From Prevotella lacticifex (GTDB taxonomy: Bacteria; Bacteroidota; Bacteroidia; Bacteroidales; Bacteroidaceae), in the NCBI RefSeq assembly GCF_019973375.1, contig NZ_BPTV01000001.1:1054001-1118000 (forward strand): a stretch of DNA of 64,000 bases, in the 5' to 3' direction. The position numbers and the translations under genes were made by a program. Below, in pieces: positions 1-8,279 of this stretch. Every line of letters starts with the position of its first letter. Within the stretch, counting starts at the first letter, position 1. The notes under the pieces are model-generated. The model had not been told where the DNA came from. It made no database searches and saw only the letters and a list, made by a program, of their open reading frames with translations.

Positions 1-474
1 GGAATGGCCCAGGAAACGCAGCCGAGAGTGTTCCAGCAGATTTACAACAGTGCCATGAAAACGGCCAACGACCCCGGCGCTCCCATGCCCGAGAGAAAGG
101 CGGCGAGCTTCCGTGCCGATGCTGTCAACTACCTCAGCAACCGCACTCTGTCGGAGATTGCCGATACGACGAAAGCTCTTAAACCAGAGGAAATTGCTGC
201 TCTCAACAGTCAGCTCGACTCTATGGCTTACTTCATGTACGACTATGTCAATATTTTCAACAAGGAGTATTCGAGGGCTAAGGGCCAGAAGGATAAAGCA
301 CGCGTGCTGAGGCTCTTCCGTGAGGTGAGCATCAACAATCCTCTCTATAACGATCCCGACCGTCAACTCGTCTTAGCCTACTACAACCGTGAGGACTTCC
401 TCACCCAGTTCTCCCTCGACACCAACTGGGTCAAGGCCGTCGGCGAGGTGAAGAAGCGGCTTAGAGAAATGTAA
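1..474 (+). CDS. C-terminal part of a secreted protein of unknown function (5' end outside window)
   Basis: The frame is open to the left edge and ends with TAA at 472-474. An ATG exists at position 4, but the first residues (G-M-A-Q-E-T-Q) look like the end of a signal peptide with cleavage after Ala, so I infer that the true start lies upstream of the window. The visible 157 residues are hydrophilic and probably mostly helical, without any motif I recognise. A hairpin terminator follows at 511-564, so this is the last gene of its transcript. It is not obviously linked to the PSP1 gene, which has its own promoter. Function unknown. Confidence 0.7.
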   Translation, partial: GMAQETQPRVFQQIYNSAMKTANDPGAPMPERKAASFRADAVNYLSNRTLSEIADTTKALKPEEIAALNSQLDSMAYFMYDYVNIFNKEYSRAKGQKDKARVLRLFREVSINNPLYNDPDRQLVLAYYNREDFLTQFSLDTNWVKAVGEVKKRLREM

Positions 475-510
475 TGTCAGGCCTGCGGGCCTCGTGATGA
501 TAATGGTCAG

Positions 511-564
511 TCCCCTTCGTGGCACCGGACACGTCGTTGTGCGGTGGCGCGAAGGGGATTTTTT
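511..564 (+). terminator. Rho-independent terminator after the first gene
   Basis: A 9-bp inverted repeat, TCCCCTTCG at 511-519 and CGAAGGGGA at 550-558, is followed directly by six T (559-564). The 30-nt loop is long but GC-rich and may fold further. It lies 37 nt after the stop of the first gene. Confidence 0.7.
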
Positions 565-640
565 GTGCAAAGGAGGGGTGGGGAAGATATAAGGCGGGTG
601 AGGGATGGTGGTGCTCAGAAAACTGGCTGGAAATTGATCT

Positions 641-845
641 GAAGGTGCGAAATATATTTACAGCGTTTCAATATGTATCGTTCGGGCTTGCGAAACGGCC
701 TGTTTCAGCGTCTGAAACGGTCCGTTTCGCAGTCTAAAACGGCCTGTTTCGCAACGCAAAATGGCATGATTTGTAAGTTGTTGATAATCAGATGGTAACA
801 AAGGCGATATCAGAATACGTTCGGACTGAAATACTTTTACATTTG
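641..845 (+). repeat. Palindromic intergenic repeat, copy A
   Basis: About 200 bp. The core (691-752) has three copies of a GAAACGGnCCGTTTC-like palindrome (692-706, 714-728, 737-751). The left flank (GGTGCGAAATAT, then TTACAGCGTTTCAAT) and right flank (CAAAATGGCATG, TTGATAATCAG, GGTAACAAAGG, GAAATACTTTTACAT) recur in copy B at 12544 and, reverse-complemented, in copy D at 44174. It lies after a terminator, in the same orientation as the preceding gene. Confidence 0.85.
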
Positions 846-1114
846 GATTCTGATTTTATTGCACGATTTCGCTGTTGTTTCAATAAGGAATAATGGGATG
901 ATTAAGGGATAAATTTGGTGACGGGTGGTAATCGGATGGCATCATGGTATAAGGACATTGGGATGATACCTGCCGTTATTACGGTTCCAGCGGAGGGGGA
1001 GGAGGGTGCGCAATGACGGGGGAAGATGAGGTAGGTGATGAGTTGGAAAGGGGGCTGGAGGGTGATATGTAGCGTGGTTAATTGTCGGTAATTTGGTTTT
1101 TTCTCGTCGTAGAT

Positions 1115-1145
1115 TTGAGATTCTGCCGAATTTTTTGTATTTTTG
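1115..1145 (+). promoter_or_regulatory. Bacteroidales-type promoter for the PSP1-gldH operon
   Basis: The -7 element TATTTTTG (1138-1145) matches TAnnTTTG. A -33 TTG is at 1115-1117, 20 nt upstream of the -7, within the 19-21 nt known for Bacteroides promoters. The start codon is at 1168. Confidence 0.75.
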
Positions 1146-1167
1146 CACGTTATTACGATAAAGCTTT

Positions 1168-2436
1168 ATGGACTACAATAATATGAATTATAAACTCTGG
1201 CACGGATGCGACCGTGGGTTGTGCAGCTGCGCTTGTGGCCGTCAGGACCATCAGCTCAACACTTACGACTGGCTCGCCGACGTGCCGGGCAACGCGGAAA
1301 GCACTGACCTTGTGGAGGTTCAGTTCAAGAATACGCGCAAAGGATACTATCATAACGTCAATCATTTGCCTCTGGCGAAAGGTGATTATGTGGCTGTGGA
1401 GGCCAATCCCGGTCATGACATCGGTGTGGTGACGCTCACGGGACGGCTTGTCTTGTTGCAGATTAGAAAGGCCAATCTCAAGAGTGCTGACGACATCAAG
1501 CGCATATACCGTAAGGCCAAGCCTGTGGACATGGACAAATACCGTGAGGCTAAGGCCCGTGAGCACGCCACGATGATTGAGAGCCGGAAGATAGCCAAGG
1601 GACTCGGCCTCGACATGAAGATTGGTGATGTGGAATTCCAGGGCGACGGCAACAAGGCAATATTCTACTATATCGCTGACGAGCGTGTCGACTTCCGGCA
1701 GCTCATCAAGGATCTTGCCGCTGCTTTCCACGTGAGGATAGAGATGAAGCAGATAGGTGCGCGGCAGGAGGCCGGACGCATCGGCGGAACGGGACCTTGC
1801 GGCCGCGAGTTGTGCTGCGCCACATGGATGAAGAATTTCTCTACCGTTTCGACGACATCGGCGCGCATCCAGGACCTCTCGCTGAACCCGACAAAATTAG
1901 CAGGCATGTGCGCTAAGCTTAAATGCTGTCTGAACTACGAGGTCGACGAATATATCGAGGCACGCAAAGAACTGCCGAGCAAGGAGATCGTTCTTGAGAC
2001 GCAAGACGGTGAGTATCACCTCTTTAAGGTTGATATCCTCAGTGGCCTGTGTACATATTCTACCGATAAGAAGCTCGCCGCCAACCTCGAGATGATCAGC
2101 GCGGCCCGTGCCCGTGAGATTATCGAGATGAACAAGCGTGGCGAAAAGCCGTTGTCGCTGCAAAGCGACGGCAATGTGAAAAAGCCGGAGAAGCCTGTTG
2201 ACATTCTTGCCAACGACGATATCGCCCGTTTCGACAAGACGAAGAAGCGGAAGAAAAAGAAGCAGCGCAAGACGGCCGAGAAAGGCCAGAACGCAAAACC
2301 GGCTGACAACGGCGGTAAGCCCAACGGCAAACAGAACGGTAAGGCGGCCGGAAGAGGTCGTCAGGCCGACAAGGCTGATACGAAAAAGAACGCCCCCAAA
2401 CCGGCGGCTAAGACGGGGAACGGCCCTGAAGAATGA
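1168..2436 (+). CDS. PSP1 C-terminal domain protein (RicT/YaaT-like)
   Basis: This 422-aa cytoplasmic protein belongs to the PSP1/RicT (YaaT) family. It has the Cys-rich family signature: CDRGLCSCACGRQ near the N-terminus, and GPCGRELCCATWM and CAKLKCCLNYE around residues 210-255. In Bacillus the RicT homologue works with RicA and RicF in an Fe-S complex that influences RNA processing; in Bacteroidetes the role is not established, so I transfer no function. The C-terminal 90 residues are a Lys/Asn/Gly-rich disordered tail usual for Bacteroidetes members. It shares an ATGA overlap with gldH (2433-2436), so the two are co-translated. This pairing is, to my knowledge, common in Bacteroidales. 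Confidence 0.88.
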   Translation: MDYNNMNYKLWHGCDRGLCSCACGRQDHQLNTYDWLADVPGNAESTDLVEVQFKNTRKGYYHNVNHLPLAKGDYVAVEANPGHDIGVVTLTGRLVLLQIRKANLKSADDIKRIYRKAKPVDMDKYREAKAREHATMIESRKIAKGLGLDMKIGDVEFQGDGNKAIFYYIADERVDFRQLIKDLAAAFHVRIEMKQIGARQEAGRIGGTGPCGRELCCATWMKNFSTVSTTSARIQDLSLNPTKLAGMCAKLKCCLNYEVDEYIEARKELPSKEIVLETQDGEYHLFKVDILSGLCTYSTDKKLAANLEMISAARAREIIEMNKRGEKPLSLQSDGNVKKPEKPVDILANDDIARFDKTKKRKKKKQRKTAEKGQNAKPADNGGKPNGKQNGKAAGRGRQADKADTKKNAPKPAAKTGNGPEE

Positions 2437-2942
2437 TGAGAAGGAAAGCGATTTTTTCTTTCATGGCACTGATGCTCGCGGGTTTCATGCTCGTCGGCTG
2501 TAACATCGGGTACGTCTATGACCGTTACCGGTCGGTCGACGTAAAGGGATGGAACCGCGCCGATACCCTCGACTTCAACGTCGGACGGTTGCCGGCCGGT
2601 GAGTATGACCTTTGTGTGGGGTTCCGGGCCACGTCCGACTATCCTTACAAAGAGCTCGGTTTCGATGTCGACTGCACTGTTTACACTAAGCATAAGACGG
2701 CTGCCGGCAAGGACAGTCTGTCGTTCCGTGAGATTCACAAGAGGGAGAAATGTCCCGTCTACGACGATGCCGGGCGCATGGTAGGGCGTAGCGGTGTCAG
2801 CTGCGACGACTTCAGCTATCGTTTTGGACGCCTGAAGGTGGGCGAGAACGATTCCGTCGTAGTGTCGGTGACGCACGGTATGAACCAGGAGGTTATGCCG
2901 GGGCTGATGCAAGTGGGCCTGCAACTGATGAACAGACAATAA
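2433..2942 (+). CDS. gldH: Gliding motility lipoprotein GldH family
   Basis: A 169-aa lipoprotein. The signal peptide is followed by the lipobox LVGC (Cys23), then a sequence typical of GldH: NIGYVYDRYRSV, GWNRADTLDF and the C-terminal DSVVVSVTHGMN stretch. GldH is needed for gliding and type IX-linked functions in Flavobacterium; in non-gliding Bacteroidales its role is less clear. It overlaps the preceding PSP1 gene by 4 nt and starts with two consecutive ATG codons (2433, 2436). A bidirectional hairpin at 2950-2982 separates it from the convergent AAA-CYTH gene. Confidence 0.88.
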   Translation: MMRRKAIFSFMALMLAGFMLVGCNIGYVYDRYRSVDVKGWNRADTLDFNVGRLPAGEYDLCVGFRATSDYPYKELGFDVDCTVYTKHKTAAGKDSLSFREIHKREKCPVYDDAGRMVGRSGVSCDDFSYRFGRLKVGENDSVVVSVTHGMNQEVMPGLMQVGLQLMNRQ

Positions 2943-2949
2943 ACGAGAA

Positions 2950-2982
2950 GTGCCGCAGTAGGGATAATCCTAACTGCGGCAC
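2950..2982. terminator. Hairpin between convergent genes
   Basis: GTGCCGCAGT (2950-2959) pairs with ACTGCGGCAC (2973-2982), and the inner AGG/CCT extends the stem. There is no long T run on either side, so efficiency is uncertain. Its place between two gene ends suggests bidirectional termination. Confidence 0.6.
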
Positions 2983-3009
2983 GGTCTTATATATAAATAG
3001 GTGGGGACG

Positions 3010-4101
3010 CTATTTCTTCAGTGCGATGTTGTAGTTGTAGAACTCCGTCTTGCCAGTGATGTCCTCAACGACCTTAATAAATGGCGGGAAGTTGACGGTT
3101 TCGGTGTCTTCGACGCCTTTTGTCTCCAATATCATCAGCCCCGGCTGGGGCGACAGAAACTCGTCAAGCTCGAAATATTGTCCTTTCCAGATGAAGCTGC
3201 GGCGGTGCTTGTGAACCGTCTGGCGGTAGGGGTCGGCCTGCTGGAGGAGCGAGTCGTAGACGTTTTCCGTTATTTGCCGCTCTATCTCTATCTGCTCGTT
3301 ATTGGTGTTGCGCTTGCGTGTTGTGAGCACATATACGTTCTGCCCCTTCCAACAACGCTGGCGCAGACGCGCCTCCACGCCGGGGTCGGCCACGAGGTAG
3401 GTCTGGACAATGTCGCTGTCGATGGGGTTGCGGATTTCGCCGACGACCTCGACAATGTATTTTTTCTCGTGCTCGATGGGCTGGGGGAGTCCTAAGACAT
3501 TCGAAATTTCCTTTATTACGCGCTTGAGTTTATTGTCGAAGTTCTCGTGGTTGTTGATTACCCGCAGGTGGGGATGACCGGTCCAGGCGTCGATGACGCG
3601 CTTGTCGAGGATGCGGGCCTGCTCTATGCCCTCGTAGCGCTTGGGAGTGTTCGTTGTGGTATAGTACTTCTCGGCTCCGTCGGCGGCAGAAACGAGGTGG
3701 AGAACAGCGTCGTAGCGGTGCTCGCGGAGCTCGTCGGTCGATGTGCCTACGGACCGCGTTATCTGCTCCCATGTGGCCGGATCCATGTAGGCTGAGATGT
3801 CCATGGCCCCGCGGTCACAGATGATTACTGCCGGCTCGTCGCATTGCTGGGCCATCTTCATGAACTTGTCCTCAAGGGCAAGCTGTATCTCGAGAGTGGC
3901 TTTCTCGCCCTCGTAGAAGAGATTCTTGTTCGGCGTGAGATAGTCCATGCCCGCCTGGATGAAGAGGGTGGGGACCTCCGGAATGGTGAACACCTTGTAA
4001 CCGCGGCTCGTAAAGTGCTCAATGATCTTCACGAGCGCTGTTGTCTTACCGGCACAGGGACCACCGGTGAGGACGATTTTCTTTATAGTCTTTTCTGCCA
4101 T
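3010..4101 (-). CDS. AAA (AAA_28-type) ATPase fused to a CYTH-like domain
   Basis: A 363-aa cytoplasmic protein. The N-terminal half (residues 7-190) is a P-loop kinase-like AAA_28 domain with Walker A GGPCAGKTT (13-21) and a Walker B-like VIICDRGAMD. The C-terminal half (about 205-360) resembles a CYTH/triphosphate-tunnel domain: the EKKYIVEV start, Arg-rich strand EARLRQRCW, TTRKR, and LDEFLSPQPGLMILETKG. The same two-domain order is known in eukaryotic TTD14-like proteins and bacterial proteins of unknown role. CYTH domains bind or hydrolyse triphosphorylated substrates such as thiamine triphosphate, inorganic triphosphate or cAMP precursors; the substrate here cannot be read from sequence. 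A -7 box on the minus strand (4260-4267) probably drives it, implying a leader of about 150 nt. Confidence 0.85.
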   Translation of the reverse strand: MAEKTIKKIVLTGGPCAGKTTALVKIIEHFTSRGYKVFTIPEVPTLFIQAGMDYLTPNKNLFYEGEKATLEIQLALEDKFMKMAQQCDEPAVIICDRGAMDISAYMDPATWEQITRSVGTSTDELREHRYDAVLHLVSAADGAEKYYTTTNTPKRYEGIEQARILDKRVIDAWTGHPHLRVINNHENFDNKLKRVIKEISNVLGLPQPIEHEKKYIVEVVGEIRNPIDSDIVQTYLVADPGVEARLRQRCWKGQNVYVLTTRKRNTNNEQIEIERQITENVYDSLLQQADPYRQTVHKHRRSFIWKGQYFELDEFLSPQPGLMILETKGVEDTETVNFPPFIKVVEDITGKTEFYNYNIALKK

Positions 4102-4259
4102 CGTGTAGCTTTATTATCTTTTCTGTAGTCATGAACTGACAAAAGGACCGGTGAGCAGCCAGAGAAACATGCCGATGACCGTAAACAATAGGGTCCGGAC
4201 GTGATTCTGACGGAATGAATTATTGTTCAAGATGTCGGTCCAGTGACAATTATTCGGTA

Positions 4260-4267
4260 CAAAGTTA
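4260..4267 (-). promoter_or_regulatory. -7 box of the AAA-CYTH gene
   Basis: TAACTTTG on the minus strand (CAAAGTTA on plus), matching TAnnTTTG. It is divergent from the promoter at 4310-4317. Confidence 0.5.
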
Positions 4268-4309
4268 ATAAAAAGTCGGTATATACAAGAAATTAATAAT
4301 TAAATTTTG

Positions 4310-4317
4310 TATCTTTG
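4310..4317 (+). promoter_or_regulatory. -7 box of the M23 peptidase gene
   Basis: TATCTTTG, matching TAnnTTTG, 29 nt before the start codon at 4347. Confidence 0.7.
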
Positions 4318-4346
4318 CAAGCGAAAGTTGTGAAACTAAATGAGTT

Positions 4347-5465
4347 ATGAAATTAATTCCACATTACATCTTACTTGTCTCGGCTCTCTTCTTGGCTACA
4401 TTCGATATGGCCGCACAGACGGCATTCTCGGCCGTTGAACAACAACAAATCAGTGTGAAGACACCGGGTCTTTTCGATAAATCGGACAAATTCGAGATTG
4501 ACTTCAAGGCTTTGCCTTCGACGGCCTACTCCTTTCCTTTGCCTGTCGGAAAGGCAAAACTGATGGCCAACCAGGCCCTTGAAATTTCCACGCAACCCGG
4601 TGATATCGTCCTGTCGATGTTCCCGGGCACCGTCCGCATGTCGCGGCGTCTGGCACAGTATGGTAATGTAGTGGTCGTTCGCCACGACAACGGCCTCGAG
4701 ACGGTTTACGCTCACAACGATCAGAACCTCGTGAAAGTGGGACAGCGAGTAGCCGCAGGGCAGAAAGTGGCCATCGTCGGGCGCGACGGCGGAAGGACGT
4801 ATTGCCTTTTTGCATTGCTTGTCGACGGCAGATGGATAAATCCTACGACTATCATCGATATCGCAAGTCATCGACTGCGGCCACAGACGGTAGAGTTCAG
4901 AAAGGAGAAAAACTATGTTAATGTGGCGGTGGTTGACAGCAAGAAGAAAATCAGGTCGCTCGACCCTGACGATGCTGTGACTGGTCTGTTAGCCGACAAC
5001 AAGACCTTTCAGCTTGATTTAAAGGGTATTGAGAGTGAACATTGGTCGTATCCACTCGCCGGAGCCCATGTTATCAGTCCTTACGGCGGTCGGGGAAAGC
5101 GGCCACATTCGGGTGTCGACATCAAGACTCGGCCCAACGATAAGGTCCTGGCGGCCTTCGACGGGGTTGTCGTCCAGTCAGGGCCATACTTCGGCTACGG
5201 CAATTACATTGTCATAAAGCATGCCTATGGATTCTCGACATGCTACAGTCATCAGTCGCGAAACTACGTCAGAGTGGGGCAGAAAGTCAAGGCCGGACAG
5301 GTGATTGGCCTTACGGGCCGCACGGGAAGGGCGACGACGGAACATCTGCACTTTGAGGTGAGGTTCAACGGGCGGACTCTTAATCCGAATATCATATTCG
5401 ATCACGTCAACCATAAACTCAAGGCAAGCGTCCTGACAATAGGCAAGAACGGACTCGTGAGATAG
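4347..5465 (+). CDS. Secreted M23-family peptidase with a duplicated, partly degenerate domain
   Basis: A 372-aa protein with signal peptide (1-24, cleavage after ATFDMAAQ). Two LytM/M23-like units follow. The C-terminal one (about 235-360) has the zinc motif HSGVD (H254, D258) and HLHFE (H333, H335) plus H302, so it should be an active murein endopeptidase. The N-terminal one (about 75-172) keeps the fold pattern (PGTVRMSR, YGNVVVVRHDNG, YAHN, VGQRVAAGQKVAIVG) but lacks HxxxD and HxH, so it is probably inactive and may bind or regulate. It likely acts on peptidoglycan cross-links in the periplasm. It has its own promoter and precedes the purH-mre cluster. Confidence 0.87.
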   Translation: MKLIPHYILLVSALFLATFDMAAQTAFSAVEQQQISVKTPGLFDKSDKFEIDFKALPSTAYSFPLPVGKAKLMANQALEISTQPGDIVLSMFPGTVRMSRRLAQYGNVVVVRHDNGLETVYAHNDQNLVKVGQRVAAGQKVAIVGRDGGRTYCLFALLVDGRWINPTTIIDIASHRLRPQTVEFRKEKNYVNVAVVDSKKKIRSLDPDDAVTGLLADNKTFQLDLKGIESEHWSYPLAGAHVISPYGGRGKRPHSGVDIKTRPNDKVLAAFDGVVVQSGPYFGYGNYIVIKHAYGFSTCYSHQSRNYVRVGQKVKAGQVIGLTGRTGRATTEHLHFEVRFNGRTLNPNIIFDHVNHKLKASVLTIGKNGLVR

Positions 5466-5604
5466 ACCGATAATAGCAGAAAAGTGTCTCTGCGACAGTC
5501 GGATACAGGTTCCGATGTCGTAATACAATTGCGGATGCTGACTTGTCGGGAACGTTGATTCAAGTTAAAAAGAAATTAGATTTTAGAAATTTCGAGGTTT
5601 TATC

Positions 5605-5635
5605 TTGTAAAATCAGATAAAACTTTGTATTTTTG
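5605..5635 (+). promoter_or_regulatory. Promoter of the purH-mreBCD-mrdA-rodA cluster
   Basis: -7 TATTTTTG (5628-5635) with TTG at 5605-5607, 20 nt upstream. The first codon is at 5675. No other convincing promoter appears before mreB, so the rod-shape genes are probably read from here. Confidence 0.75.
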
Positions 5636-5674
5636 CAGTCTTAAAGGTAAAAGGACAACTTACATATATAACAA

Positions 5675-6268
5675 ATGGCTTGTACAAAGAAAATCAAGAC
5701 TGCGCTCATATCTGTCTATCATAAGGATGGACTGGAGGATATCCTCGCACGTCTGAGCAAGGAAGGTGTTAAACTCCTTAGCACTGGGGGTACACAGAAG
5801 TTTATCGAATCGCTGGGCTACGACTGCGAAAAGGTTGAGGACGTGACCACATACCCGAGTATTCTCGGTGGCCGCGTGAAGACTCTCCATCCTAAAATAT
5901 TCGGTGGCATTCTTGCACGCCGTGACAATGCTGACGACCAGAAGCAGATGGAGCAGTATGATATCCCGGCTATCGACCTTGTCATAGTCGACCTTTACCC
6001 CTTCGAGCAGACTGTTGCCAGCGGGGCTTCAGAACAAGAGATAATCGAGAAGATAGATATAGGCGGAATATCACTTATCCGCGCCGGAGCGAAGAACTTC
6101 AAGGATGTGGTCATTATCCCGAGTAAGGCTGAATATCCTGTGCTGTTGGAACTGTTGAAGAAGAACGGTGCTCAGACCGATATCGAGGACCGTAAACTCT
6201 TCGCAGAGCGCGCTTTCGGTGTCAGCAGCCATTACGATACTGCCATCCACGAATGGTTCGCAAAGTAG
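5675..6268 (+). CDS. purH: IMP cyclohydrolase domain of PurH, stand-alone
   Basis: A 197-aa cytoplasmic protein equal to the N-terminal IMP cyclohydrolase (MGS-like) half of bifunctional PurH: ALISVYHKDG, LLSTGGTQKFIE, GGRVKTLHPKIFGGIL, DLVIVDLYPFE and EKIDIGGISLIRAGAKN. It catalyses the last step of purine synthesis, FAICAR to IMP. The usual enzyme is about 510-525 aa because an AICAR formyltransferase domain follows. Here the protein stops cleanly at the domain boundary (HYDTAIHEWFAK) and mreB begins 40 nt later, so the second domain is absent at this locus. A separate AICAR formyltransferase must exist elsewhere if the pathway is complete. Position before mreB matches the purH-mreB order of Bacteroides. 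Confidence 0.88.
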   Translation: MACTKKIKTALISVYHKDGLEDILARLSKEGVKLLSTGGTQKFIESLGYDCEKVEDVTTYPSILGGRVKTLHPKIFGGILARRDNADDQKQMEQYDIPAIDLVIVDLYPFEQTVASGASEQEIIEKIDIGGISLIRAGAKNFKDVVIIPSKAEYPVLLELLKKNGAQTDIEDRKLFAERAFGVSSHYDTAIHEWFAK

Positions 6269-6308
6269 TCTTAACTCCATAGCATTCATATATAAACTAT
6301 AACGACAT

Positions 6309-7331
6309 ATGTCTTTTTTTTCATTCATCCAGGAAATTGCAATGGACCTGGGAACAGCCAACACAATCATTATCAGTGATGACCAGATTGTTGTTGACGA
6401 GCCTTCGGTAGTGGCGCTCGACCGCCGTACCGACAAGATGATAGCAGTGGGCGCCGAGGCAAAGATGATGTACGAGAAGACCCACGAGAATATCCGTACC
6501 ATCCGTCCGCTGCGCGATGGAGTCATCGCCGATTTCACAGCTTGTGAGCAGATGATGCGTGGACTCATCAAGATGGTTCACACCGGACGTCACTTCTTCT
6601 CGCCCTCGCTGCGAATGGTGATTGGCGTACCTTCGGGAAGTACGGAGGTGGAACTGCGTGCCGTCCGCGACTCTGCCGAGCACGCCGACGGACGTGACGT
6701 TTATCTTATCTTTGAGCCGATGGCCGCTGCTTTGGGTATAGGCATCGACGTGGAGGCCCCGGAAGGAAACATGATTGTCGACATAGGTGGTGGCTCTACC
6801 GAGATTGCTGTCATCTCATTAGGCGGTATCGTAAGCAACAACTCTATACGTGTGGCCGGTGACGACCTTACTGCTGACATTCAGGAGTATATGAGCCGTC
6901 AGCATAATGTTAAGGTTTCGGAGCGTATGGCCGAGCGAATCAAGCTCCATGTGGGTTCTGCTCTCACTGACCTTGGCAACGAAGCCCCTGACGACTATAT
7001 CGTCCACGGCCCTAACCGCATCACTGCCCTGCCAATGGAAGTGCCGGTATGCTATCAGGAGATTGCCCATTGTCTCGACAAGACGGTTGCAAAGATTGAG
7101 AATGCTGTGCTTTCAGCACTCGAGAATACACCTCCTGAGCTTTATGCCGACATCGTCAAGAACGGCATTTACCTCACTGGTGGCGGTGCTTTGCTGCGTG
7201 GTCTCGACAAGCGTCTGTCCGACAAGATCAATATCCCGTTCCATATCGCTGAGGATCCGCTCCACAGTGTGGCAAAGGGTGCAGGCATAGCTCTGAAGAA
7301 TATCGACAAGTTCTCATTCTTGATGAGATAA
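6309..7331 (+). CDS. mreB: Rod-shape protein MreB (bacterial actin)
   Basis: A 340-aa actin-like ATPase that organises the elongasome under the inner membrane. Signatures: phosphate-1 loop MDLGTANT (12-19), phosphate-2 DIGGGSTEIAV (about 158-168), and the adenosine motif LTGGGALLRGLD (about 290-301). Length is normal for MreB (about 340). An amphipathic N-terminus (MSFFSFIQEIA) is typical. It is first of the mreB-mreC-mreD-mrdA-rodA series. Confidence 0.96.
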   Translation: MSFFSFIQEIAMDLGTANTIIISDDQIVVDEPSVVALDRRTDKMIAVGAEAKMMYEKTHENIRTIRPLRDGVIADFTACEQMMRGLIKMVHTGRHFFSPSLRMVIGVPSGSTEVELRAVRDSAEHADGRDVYLIFEPMAAALGIGIDVEAPEGNMIVDIGGGSTEIAVISLGGIVSNNSIRVAGDDLTADIQEYMSRQHNVKVSERMAERIKLHVGSALTDLGNEAPDDYIVHGPNRITALPMEVPVCYQEIAHCLDKTVAKIENAVLSALENTPPELYADIVKNGIYLTGGGALLRGLDKRLSDKINIPFHIAEDPLHSVAKGAGIALKNIDKFSFLMR

Positions 7332-7355
7332 AATCGAAGAGGGAAGAGAACTTAA

Positions 7356-8231
7356 ATGCGCAACTTAGCAGAGTTTTTAGCACGATTCAAGCATTGGTTT
7401 GTCTTCGTCCTGTTAGAGATATTGAGCTTTGTCCTGCTCTTCAAGTACAATAACTATCAGGGCAGCGTGTGGTTCTCGTCAGCCAACGACGTTGCCGGAT
7501 GGGTTTTTGAGATGAAGTCGGACGTAGGCGCTTTCTTCAGTTTGACGAAGATAAACAAAGAGCTGACGCAGCGCAACCTCTATCTTGAGCATCAGGTCAG
7601 CCAGCTGCAAGCACGCGTCTACGACAAGACGGTGGGCAAGGACTTTATTCATAAAGGCCAGCTTGCCATGCTTGAGGGGTTCCGGCTAATCCCGGCCAAG
7701 GTCGTCGACAACTCCGTGAACAAGCCTCAGAATTTCGTCACTATAGACAAAGGGTCTGCTGACGGGATACGGCAGGACATGGGAGTGGCCTGCGGCAATG
7801 GTGTCGTGGGTATCGTCTATCTCGTGTCGAAGCACTATTCGGTTGTCATACCGGTGCTGAATACTGAGTCGAACATCAGCTGTGCTATTGACGGTACAGG
7901 CTATTTCGGCTATCTGCACTGGAAGGGCGGCCCGTCGGATATTGCCTATCTCGACGACGTTCCGAGGCATGCCCACTTCCGCCTTCATGGGAAAATCGTG
8001 ACGAGCGGATACTCATCGGTGTTCCCTCCGGGCGTGATGGTAGGCGAAATTCTCCATGTGTTCAACTCTGACGACGGGCTCAGCTATCGGCTGATGATAA
8101 AGCTGTCGACTGATTTTGGTAATCTGCGTGACGTTTGCGTCATAGATGACTCCTCAGTCAAGGAGCGGCTCAACTTGCTCAAGACAGCCCAGGACTCGAT
8201 AAAGGAAAAGGTTGACGGTTCGGGAAACTAA
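7356..8231 (+). CDS. mreC: Rod-shape protein MreC
   Basis: A 291-aa inner-membrane protein with one N-terminal transmembrane segment (about residues 14-30), a coiled coil (about 60-95), and the periplasmic beta-barrel region with KVVDNSVNKPQNFVTIDKGSADGI and VSKHYSVVIPVLN. MreC bridges MreB to PBP2/RodA. It lies 24 nt after mreB. Confidence 0.95.
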   Translation: MRNLAEFLARFKHWFVFVLLEILSFVLLFKYNNYQGSVWFSSANDVAGWVFEMKSDVGAFFSLTKINKELTQRNLYLEHQVSQLQARVYDKTVGKDFIHKGQLAMLEGFRLIPAKVVDNSVNKPQNFVTIDKGSADGIRQDMGVACGNGVVGIVYLVSKHYSVVIPVLNTESNISCAIDGTGYFGYLHWKGGPSDIAYLDDVPRHAHFRLHGKIVTSGYSSVFPPGVMVGEILHVFNSDDGLSYRLMIKLSTDFGNLRDVCVIDDSSVKERLNLLKTAQDSIKEKVDGSGN

Positions 8232-8279
8232 AGGGAAGACTTAGCACTTCCCTTATTAAATGATAAGGATTATCTGTTA

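Larger units (their letters stand above)
475..1167. other. 693-bp intergenic region
   Basis: It holds the terminator at 511-564, copy A of the palindromic repeat (641-845) and the promoter of the PSP1 gene (1115-1145). I see nothing recognisable in 846-1110; the short open frames there have no homology I know and no promoter signals. Confidence 0.6.

Noticed and set aside
641..845. CRISPR array interpretation of the palindromic units
   Set aside because: The units are 15 bp with spacings of a few bases, there are no unique 30-40 bp spacers, and no cas genes are present.
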